NCBI GenBank assembly: GCA_031272345.1
Contig: JAISTZ010000024.1
Location: 1-6,860 of the forward strand
From: Spirochaetaceae bacterium
Lineage (GTDB): Bacteria; Spirochaetota; Spirochaetia; Treponematales; Treponemataceae
DNA: 6,860 bases
Direction of reading: 5' to 3'
Shown: piece by piece, positions 1 to 5,045 of the stretch
How positions within the stretch are numbered: position 1 is the first letter of the stretch
Layout: each line of letters begins with the position of its first letter
Made by a program: the position numbers and the translations under genes
The notes under the pieces: generated by a model
The model's input: only the letters and a program-made list of their open reading frames with translations
Database searches by the model: none
Told to the model about the DNA's origin: nothing

Positions 1-1
1 C

Positions 2-106
2 GCGGCGGAGACGAGCGCGTCCCTCGTGTTGGGGATGCTGGACGAAATTGCGGCCTATCAAAGTAGCACTGAAAAAGTCTCGATGACTTTTTCAGTGCTT
101 CCCTAG
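2..106 (+). CDS. 3' end of an unidentified gene (partial, 5' end outside window)
   Basis: This frame is open from the window edge to a TAG stop at 104-106 and encodes about 34 residues. The first part (beginning AAETSASLVLGMLDEIAAY) reads like a genuine helical C-terminus, with codons ending mostly in G or C, as in the neighbouring genes. The other two forward frames give Arg/Cys-rich strings. From codon 62 onward the frame crosses a 15-bp inverted repeat, so the last dozen residues (SSTEKVSMTFSVLP) come mainly from repeat DNA rather than from a conserved domain. The stop lies 32 bp before the gyrB start. The family cannot be identified from so short a piece. That it is coding is an inference from codon pattern and continuity. 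Confidence 0.5.
   Translation, partial: AAETSASLVLGMLDEIAAYQSSTEKVSMTFSVLP
65..99. repeat. Perfect 15-bp inverted repeat with 5-nt loop
   Basis: AGCACTGAAAAAGTC (65-79) is followed by TCGAT (80-84) and then its exact reverse complement (85-99). As RNA it forms a 15-bp stem. No U-run follows (TCCCTAG comes next), so it is not a textbook Rho-independent terminator. The arms are much more AT-rich than the surroundings and lie across the end of the upstream reading frame. It could be a dispersed palindromic (REP/MITE-like) element, or a processing or attenuation hairpin between the upstream gene and gyrB. The structure is seen directly; its role is inferred. Confidence 0.8.
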
Positions 107-126
107 TCTTAATCCGCAAAATCCGC

Positions 127-132
127 TATACT
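127..132 (+). promoter_or_regulatory. Candidate -10 box of the gyrB promoter (leaderless layout)
   Basis: TATACT matches the sigma-70 -10 consensus TATAAT at five of six positions and lies exactly 6 nt before the gyrB ATG at 139. Transcription starting at the usual distance would begin at or within a base or two of the start codon. No Shine-Dalgarno sequence is present (TCCCTT precedes the ATG). A convincing -35 box is not visible; the positions at a 16-18 nt spacing read TAGTCT-like sequence. The same TATACT-N6-ATG layout recurs at 4172, which strengthens the call. Confidence 0.5.
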
Positions 133-138
133 TCCCTT

Positions 139-2094
139 ATGAGCGCAGATTATACGGCAAACAACATTCAGATTCTCAAGGGCCTGGAGGCGGTGCGGAA
201 GCGGCCGGGCATGTACATAGGCTCCACGGGGCCCGAGGGGCTCCATCACCTGGTCTACGAGGTGGTGGACAACAGCATCGACGAGGCCATGGCGGGATTT
301 TGCGACAGGATCATCGTCACCCTGGAAAAGAACGACGTGGTGCGGGTGGAGGACAACGGCCGGGGCATCCCCGTGGACATCCACCCCCAGGAGGGCATCA
401 GCGCCCTGGAGCTCGTGCTTACCCGGCTCCATGCGGGGGGCAAGTTCGACAAGGGCTCCTACACGGTGTCCGGCGGGCTCCACGGCGTCGGCGTGTCCTG
501 CGTGAACGCCCTGTCCTCCTGGCTCGAGGCGATTGTCGAAATTGACGGCAAAAAATACTTCCAGCGCTACCAGCGGGGCAAGGCGGATGCCCCCGTGAAG
601 GAAGTCGAAGCGGACTTCGGGGGCAGCCTTCACAGCGCCGCCTACGGGGACTCCTGGAAGACCGGCACGACGATCCGCTGGCAGGCGGATCCTGTCATTT
701 TCCAGGAGACCACCACCTGCAACTACGACGCCCTGGCAACGCGCCTGCGGGAGCTGGCCTTCCTCAACAAGGGGATCACCATCGTCTTCCGGGACGACCG
801 GCTTTCAAAGCCCAAGGAGACGGTGTTCAGGTTTGAAGGGGGCATCAAGCAGTTCGTGTCCTACCTGAACGAGAACAAGCCCTGTGTGCCCGCGGAGCCC
901 CTCTTCATCACCGGCGAGCGGAACGATGTGATCTCCGAAGTCGCCCTGCAATACAACGACGGCTACCTCGAAAACATCCTTTCCTTTGTGAACGACATCA
1001 AGACCAAGGAAGGGGGCGCCCACCTGGACGGGTTCAAGTCCGCCCTCACCCGCACGATGAATGACTTTTTAAAGAACTACCCCAAGCTGCAAAAAAAGCT
1101 GGACAAAGAGGAAAAGCTCACCGGGGACGACGTGCGCGCCGGGCTCACCGCGGTGCTTTCAATCAAGGTTCCGGAGCCCCAGTTCGAGGGGCAGACCAAG
1201 ACAAAACTCGGCAACACGGAGGTGCGGGGCATCATCGACGGCCTGGTGTCCGAGCAGTTGACGCTCTATTTTGAGCAGAACCCCAGGACCACGGAAAAGA
1301 TTCTGGAGAAATGCGTCACCGAAGCTTCCGCGCGGATTGCGGCCCGCAAGGCCAAGGAGGCCACCAGGCGGAAGAGCGGGCTCGACAGCTTCGGTCTTCC
1401 CGGAAAGCTCTCGGACTGTTCGGCAAAGGACCCCGCCGTCTGCGAGGTCTACATCGTGGAGGGTGACTCCGCGGGCGGGTCCGCAAAGAAGGGCCGGGAC
1501 AGCAAGACCCAGGCGATTCTGCCCCTCTGGGGCAAGATGCTCAATGTTGAAAAAACCCGCATCGACAAGGTGATCGGAAACGAAAAGCTCCAGCCCATCA
1601 TCGCAACCCTGGGCACGGGTATCGGCAAGGAATTCGACATCAGCAAAATCCGCTACCACAAGGTGATCATCATGGCCGATGCGGACGTTGACGGCTCCCA
1701 CATCCGCACGCTGCTCCTCACGTTTTTCTTCCGCTACATGCCCGCCCTCATCGAGGAGGGGTACGTGTACCTGGCCATGCCGCCCCTCTACAAGGTGTCC
1801 TTCAACAAGAAGGAATGGTACGTGTATAACGACTCGGAGCTCGACGCGGTGATAAAGGAAATCGGGCGGGAGCCGGACCGGGTCGCCGTGCAGCGCTACA
1901 AGGGTCTGGGCGAGATGGACGGCAATCAGCTCTGGGACACAACCATGGATCCCGCCCGCCGCAAGATGATGCGCGTCACCCTGCCCGACGCAGTGGAGGC
2001 GGACAAGATCTTCGGCATCCTCATGGGCGAGGAGGTGGAACCCCGGCGCAAATTCATCGAGGATAACGCCGTGTACGCAAATCTGGACGTGTAG
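139..2094 (+). CDS. gyrB: DNA gyrase subunit B
   Basis: GyrB is the ATPase/TOPRIM subunit of gyrase, the cytoplasmic type IIA topoisomerase that introduces negative supercoils together with GyrA. The 651-residue protein is full length for the short form that lacks the E. coli-type insertion. The GHKL ATPase domain (about 1-220) shows catalytic Glu41, Asn45, the EDNGRGIPVD motif at 71-80 and the glycine-rich lid GGLHGVGVS (112-120). The transducer domain carries the QTK loop (352-354). The TOPRIM domain has EGDSAGGS (441-448) and the metal-binding DADVD (514-518). The C-terminal RYKGLGEM motif is at 586-593. The ATG at 139 gives the canonical GyrB N-terminus, and no alternative in-frame start exists upstream. 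Residues aligned with E. coli Arg136 and Lys447 are Ile135 and Trp464, both drug-contact positions. A radical SAM gene follows after 9 bp, probably co-transcribed. ParE is a possible alternative name, but the NVEK-type core and overall match favour GyrB. Confidence 0.96.
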   Translation: MSADYTANNIQILKGLEAVRKRPGMYIGSTGPEGLHHLVYEVVDNSIDEAMAGFCDRIIVTLEKNDVVRVEDNGRGIPVDIHPQEGISALELVLTRLHAGGKFDKGSYTVSGGLHGVGVSCVNALSSWLEAIVEIDGKKYFQRYQRGKADAPVKEVEADFGGSLHSAAYGDSWKTGTTIRWQADPVIFQETTTCNYDALATRLRELAFLNKGITIVFRDDRLSKPKETVFRFEGGIKQFVSYLNENKPCVPAEPLFITGERNDVISEVALQYNDGYLENILSFVNDIKTKEGGAHLDGFKSALTRTMNDFLKNYPKLQKKLDKEEKLTGDDVRAGLTAVLSIKVPEPQFEGQTKTKLGNTEVRGIIDGLVSEQLTLYFEQNPRTTEKILEKCVTEASARIAARKAKEATRRKSGLDSFGLPGKLSDCSAKDPAVCEVYIVEGDSAGGSAKKGRDSKTQAILPLWGKMLNVEKTRIDKVIGNEKLQPIIATLGTGIGKEFDISKIRYHKVIIMADADVDGSHIRTLLLTFFFRYMPALIEEGYVYLAMPPLYKVSFNKKEWYVYNDSELDAVIKEIGREPDRVAVQRYKGLGEMDGNQLWDTTMDPARRKMMRVTLPDAVEADKIFGILMGEEVEPRRKFIEDNAVYANLDV

Positions 2095-2100
2095 GGAAGG
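2093..2100 (+). promoter_or_regulatory. Ribosome binding site of the radical SAM gene, overlapping the gyrB stop
   Basis: AGGGAAGG overlaps the last two bases of the gyrB TAG stop. It lies 3 nt before ATG 2104 from its end, or about 6 nt from its AGGGA core. The adjacent GTG at 2101 would have no spacing, so the ATG is preferred. The overlap with the gyrB stop suggests translational coupling. Confidence 0.55.
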
Positions 2101-2103
2101 GTG

Positions 2104-3297
2104 ATGGATTACAATTTCTCGGTCGTGCCGCTCCTATTCACCAAAAAATTCGCCCTGGCGCGGAAAATGTTCCGGGGTTTCCGCCGTCTGTGGCTGGCGC
2201 GGTATCTTCCCAAACACGACTACGGCTTCAACCATCTACAGCGCCTGGGCCTGGTGTATTTCAAGCTCACGCCCCTGTGCAACCTGCACTGCGTTATGTG
2301 CGGGCAGCGGGGCGTAAAGGGTATGCTCATGGGCAAGTTCGCCGCGGACGAAGCCAGGACGATTCTCTCCTTCGAGGACTACAAGCCCGTGGTGGACGAA
2401 CTTGCCCGGTACAGAATCATCACCTACCTGTGGGGGGGCGAGCCGTTTTTATACCCCGACTTGATGCCCCTGGCAAAATACATGGTGGAGAAGGGACTGT
2501 ATGTTTCGGTGAACACCAACGGCACCATGCTGGAGCACTACGCCGAACAGATTGTCCGCGACAAGTGGAGCACCATATTCGTGTCCCTGGACGCTTTCCG
2601 CGACGTGAACGATTCCATCCGGGGCAAGGGTTCCTACGACCACGTCATCCGCGGGTTTGAGGCCCTCAACCGCGAAAAACGCAGGCGCAATTCCACCTAT
2701 CCGATCCTGGGGGTGGTGACAACCGTCACCAACCAGAATTACCTGTACCTGGAACGCCTTGCCGAGGCGATGCGGGAATATGACATCGAAGTCCATCTGT
2801 TTAACCTGGGGACATACACCAACGACGCGATTGTCGCGCGGCAGCGGCAATTCATGCTGGAAAAACTTGACACCAACATCGAATGTCTGGAGGGATACAA
2901 CACGGGCTTTAACACAGGGATTGACGCGCAAAAGCTCTACAACATTTTGCAGGACATCCACCGCAAGGATTGGGGCCACCCGATGATAACCGTGCCCGCC
3001 CTGAACCCGGAAAAAATCCGCGTGTATTACGATGAGCTGGAAGTTCCGGTGCGCAATCACTGCGTTGTGCCCTGGTGCCAGGCCGACATCAACTACAATG
3101 GGGACGTGCATTTTTGCGCCGACTACCCGGATTACATCCTGGGCAACATCAAGAACCAAACCTTTGGGGAAATTTTCAACGGTGAACGGGCGAACCGCTT
3201 TCGCAAAACCATCAACGCCTGCGAGGGCGGCATGTTTCCCGGGTGCCTCCGGTGCTATCAGAACATGCTCTTCGGCAACAAAATACGGGGATTCTAA
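2104..3297 (+). CDS. Radical SAM/SPASM-domain protein, substrate unknown
   Basis: The 397-residue protein is a cytoplasmic, oxygen-sensitive iron-sulfur enzyme that cleaves S-adenosylmethionine to a 5'-deoxyadenosyl radical. The 4Fe-4S motif CNLHCVMC (Cys59, Cys63, Cys66) follows the typical VYFKLTPL strand. GGEP is at 111-114 and the SVNTNG strand at 135-140. A C-terminal SPASM region holds Cys320, Cys325, Cys338, Cys373, Cys381 and Cys384, which could ligate one or two auxiliary clusters; the DINYNGDVHFC stretch is typical of it. SPASM enzymes often modify peptides or proteins (PqqE, sulfatase maturases, AlbA), but others act on small molecules. No precursor peptide or sulfatase gene is visible here. 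Residues 12-38 are rich in Arg/Lys and aromatic residues and may form a basic amphipathic segment. ATG 2104 is preferred over GTG 2101 because of ribosome binding site spacing. Its stop interlocks with that of the convergent methyltransferase. The family call is firm; the role is unknown. Confidence 0.9.
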   Translation: MDYNFSVVPLLFTKKFALARKMFRGFRRLWLARYLPKHDYGFNHLQRLGLVYFKLTPLCNLHCVMCGQRGVKGMLMGKFAADEARTILSFEDYKPVVDELARYRIITYLWGGEPFLYPDLMPLAKYMVEKGLYVSVNTNGTMLEHYAEQIVRDKWSTIFVSLDAFRDVNDSIRGKGSYDHVIRGFEALNREKRRRNSTYPILGVVTTVTNQNYLYLERLAEAMREYDIEVHLFNLGTYTNDAIVARQRQFMLEKLDTNIECLEGYNTGFNTGIDAQKLYNILQDIHRKDWGHPMITVPALNPEKIRVYYDELEVPVRNHCVVPWCQADINYNGDVHFCADYPDYILGNIKNQTFGEIFNGERANRFRKTINACEGGMFPGCLRCYQNMLFGNKIRGF

Positions 3298-4085
3298 ACC
3301 CACCCGGCCTCTGGAAAAATATCTGATTCGGTGATGGAGCCGATTCTGGCGCAGGCAAGGGTGACGTAGTCCCGCTCTTTCTCAATCCCGATATACCGGC
3401 GGTTCAATTTTTTTGCCACCGCCCCGGTTGTGCCGGTCCCAAAAAACGGATCCAGGATAATGTCGCCCTGCCGGGAGGACGAAAGAATCACCCGCTTGAG
3501 CAGCTCCTCGGGCTTTTGTGTGGAATGGGCCCTTTTGCCGTCGTTCCCTTTGAGCCGCTCCTCCCCGGTGCAGAGCTTAATCCGCCACACGGAGGTCATC
3601 TGTTTGCCCCCGTTATACCGCTTCATCACTTCGTAATTGAAGGTGTACTTCTTGCAGTCCGCGCTTTTTGCGCACCACAGGAGAGTCTCCGTGGCGTTGG
3701 TAAAACGGGTCCCCATAAAATTGGGCATGGGATTCGCCTTGTGCCAGGTGACGTCATTGAGAATCCAAAAACCCAGGTTGAGCATGATGTTCCCCACGCG
3801 GAAAATATTGTGGTAGCTTCCGATGACCCAGATGGTGCCCGTGGGTTTTAGCACACGGCGGCACTCCCTGAGCCAGGAGACGCAAAAGGAATCGTATTCC
3901 ATGAAGGAGGAAAATTTGTCCCACCCATCGTCCACCCCGGCTACCCTGGTGTTGTTCGGCCTGTAGAGGGGGTTTTTCAACTGCATGTTGTAGGGCGGAT
4001 CCGCGAAAATCACATCGACGGACTCATCGGGAAGCTTCGGCAGCTCCCCAAGGCAGTCCCCCTGTATGATACGGTCAGTTTCCAT
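3294..4085 (-). CDS. CcrM/M.HinfI-type adenine-N6 DNA methyltransferase lacking the C-terminal domain
   Basis: The 263-residue protein is a beta-class amino-methyltransferase: the catalytic motif IV DPPY (29-32) comes first, and the SAM-binding motifs X (HSTQKPEELL, 187-196) and I (DPFFGTGTTG, 212-221) lie near the end. From memory of the family, stretches such as VDDGWDKF, IWVIGSYHNIFRVG, GFWILND, NPMPNF, FNYEVMK and LCTGEER match CcrM and M.HinfI closely, so methylation of adenine in GANTC is the likely activity. CcrM and M.HinfI have about 358 residues; this protein stops about 17 residues after the YIGIEKE motif and so lacks the roughly 80-90-residue C-terminal domain. ATG 4085 (METDRIIQGD) fits the family N-terminus. 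An upstream in-frame GTG at 4127 would add 14 residues but would place the likely promoter inside the gene. No restriction endonuclease is adjacent, which suggests a solitary methyltransferase. Its stop overlaps that of the convergent radical SAM gene. Confidence 0.9.
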   Translation of the reverse strand: METDRIIQGDCLGELPKLPDESVDVIFADPPYNMQLKNPLYRPNNTRVAGVDDGWDKFSSFMEYDSFCVSWLRECRRVLKPTGTIWVIGSYHNIFRVGNIMLNLGFWILNDVTWHKANPMPNFMGTRFTNATETLLWCAKSADCKKYTFNYEVMKRYNGGKQMTSVWRIKLCTGEERLKGNDGKRAHSTQKPEELLKRVILSSSRQGDIILDPFFGTGTTGAVAKKLNRRYIGIEKERDYVTLACARIGSITESDIFPEAGWV

Positions 4086-4092
4086 GGGTTCC

Positions 4093-4121
4093 ACACTAGA
4101 TTTTTGCGCGTAAAATTTCAA
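4093..4121 (-). promoter_or_regulatory. Candidate promoter of the methyltransferase gene (leaderless layout)
   Basis: Read on the minus strand, TTGAAA (4121-4116, five of six to TTGACA) is separated by 17 nt from TAGTGT (4098-4093, four of six to TATAAT). Seven bases later comes the ATG at 4085. No clear Shine-Dalgarno sequence precedes that ATG (GGAACCC). This supports the ATG start over GTG 4127, since the promoter would otherwise lie inside the coding region. Confidence 0.45.
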
Positions 4122-4149
4122 GGACACTCCGGCGTCCGCCCACGCCCCC

Positions 4150-4177
4150 TTGTGTTTTCCGCCGGTTCTGGTATACT
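4150..4177 (+). promoter_or_regulatory. Candidate extended -10 promoter of the lipoprotein operon (leaderless layout)
   Basis: TGGTATACT (4169-4177) is an extended -10 element (TGN plus TATACT). A weak -35, TTGTGT (4150-4155), lies 16 nt upstream. The -10 ends 6 nt before the ATG at 4184, the same spacing as at gyrB, and no Shine-Dalgarno sequence intervenes (GTCCCC). It is divergent from the methyltransferase promoter, with about 28 bp between the two -35 boxes. Confidence 0.55.
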
Positions 4178-4183
4178 GTCCCC

Positions 4184-5029
4184 ATGATTCGGCGCGTGTG
4201 TCCTTTTGCCCTGACCCTGTTCCTCCTGTTTTCCTGTAAAACCCCCCCCTCCCCCCTGGAGGCGCCGCCCTTCGCCCTGATGGACGAGGGGACCGAGTTC
4301 TTCCTCCTCCTCCCCATGGAGGGACACCGGGAACCGGCGGACGCCTTCTTCCAAAAACGGGTCCCGGGGCTTTCTCCCCAGGACCGGGGGGTGATTCTCT
4401 CCCGGATAGACACGGTGTACGGCGGGTTAAAAGAAAAAAAATTCCAGGCGGTCGTCACGGGGTCTTTCCCGGAGCTCCTCCTGCGGGGCGGCCTCTCCGC
4501 AAAGAACGGCTGGGCCAGGATCACCTCGTCATCCCTGGGCCGGAGGGTCACCTATTACCGCCACGCCGGGGGGAACGTCGAAGTCTACACGGGGTATCCG
4601 GGCATGATTTTTCTGGCCGAGGACGTCCTCCCCATGATCGACCGGGCCGGCGGCGGCGGTGACGACTTCCTTTCCCAGGGGGGCCTTCCCCAGTGGGTCC
4701 TCCAGGGCGGCGCGCCCGATGGGGAGATACGCTTTTATTCGGCCCATTTTTCCGCCCTCATCCAGGGGCTCACGGGAATCCCCCTGCCCAGGGAGGGGGC
4801 CGTTGCCGCCGCATCCGGGGAGGGGATCCTCACGGGCCGTGACGGGGGGGAGCCCTATTCCCTCACCCTCATGGTGGACGTCAAGGACAAGCGGGCGGTG
4901 ATTCCGGCGAAGCTGCTTTTTTCCCTGGCGGGCTTTTTCAGCGGCGCGCAGGTTTCCAGCGGGGATGACACGGTGATCACCATAAGCGGCATAGCAATCA
5001 AGGCGGATGCCCTCGCGGGTTTTTTATAA
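4184..5029 (+). CDS. Predicted lipoprotein of unknown function
   Basis: The 281-residue product begins with a short lipoprotein signal: basic MIRR, a hydrophobic core (about residues 5-16) and a lipobox LFSC with the lipidated Cys18. The loose lipobox suits spirochaetes. The mature part starts with a Pro-rich linker (KTPPSPLEAPP), followed by a globular region without membrane spans, ending in short alternating hydrophobic strands (about 225-280). The FFLLLPMEGH and VVTGSFPELL segments look like buried strands. No family was recognised. The ATG is fixed by the signal peptide; it lacks a ribosome binding site and sits 6 nt after a -10 box. A C8 tract (4242-4249) falls immediately after the lipobox codons, so replication slippage there would frameshift almost the whole mature protein. 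It is first in a three-gene operon, 16 bp before the UPRTase-like gene. Confidence 0.8.
   Translation: MIRRVCPFALTLFLLFSCKTPPSPLEAPPFALMDEGTEFFLLLPMEGHREPADAFFQKRVPGLSPQDRGVILSRIDTVYGGLKEKKFQAVVTGSFPELLLRGGLSAKNGWARITSSSLGRRVTYYRHAGGNVEVYTGYPGMIFLAEDVLPMIDRAGGGGDDFLSQGGLPQWVLQGGAPDGEIRFYSAHFSALIQGLTGIPLPREGAVAAASGEGILTGRDGGEPYSLTLMVDVKDKRAVIPAKLLFSLAGFFSGAQVSSGDDTVITISGIAIKADALAGFL
4242..4256 (+). repeat. Poly-C tract (C8-T-C6) just after the lipobox codon
   Basis: Eight consecutive C residues (4242-4249), one T, then six more C residues encode Thr20 to the start of Leu25, immediately after lipidated Cys18 and Lys19. C8 is the longest homopolymer I found in the window, although G or C runs of 6-7 are common in this DNA. 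Gain or loss of one base would frameshift the lipoprotein. Confidence 0.7.
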
Positions 5030-5033
5030 AAAA

Positions 5034-5041
5034 AGGAGGAG
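5034..5041 (+). promoter_or_regulatory. Strong ribosome binding site fixing the start of the UPRTase-like gene
   Basis: AGGAGGAG is a near-perfect Shine-Dalgarno sequence; its GGAGG core ends 6 nt before ATG 5046. It excludes the in-frame upstream ATG at 5007, which would overlap the lipoprotein gene and add a non-family leader. It contrasts with the absence of a ribosome binding site at the first gene of this operon. Confidence 0.85.
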
Positions 5042-5045
5042 AACC

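Noticed and set aside
65..110. The inverted repeat as a Rho-independent terminator
   Set aside because: The stem is AT-rich in the middle, and no run of T follows it; the classical features are missing.
2449..3303. A 284-codon minus-strand open frame next to the methyltransferase stop, considered as a source of the missing C-terminal domain
   Set aside because: It is antisense to the radical SAM gene, and no sequence resembling the CcrM C-terminal domain was seen in it.
3294..4085. A complete restriction-modification system
   Set aside because: No endonuclease-like gene lies beside the methyltransferase; the neighbours are a radical SAM enzyme and a lipoprotein.
4086..4127. GTG start at 4127 for the methyltransferase, adding 14 residues
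   Set aside because: The family N-terminus aligns from the ATG at 4085. The extra residues do not resemble the family, and a plausible promoter (TTGAAA-N17-TAGTGT) lies in this stretch.
5007..5045. Earlier in-frame ATG at 5007 for the UPRTase-like gene
   Set aside because: It overlaps the lipoprotein coding region, whereas a near-perfect Shine-Dalgarno sequence sits at the right distance from ATG 5046.
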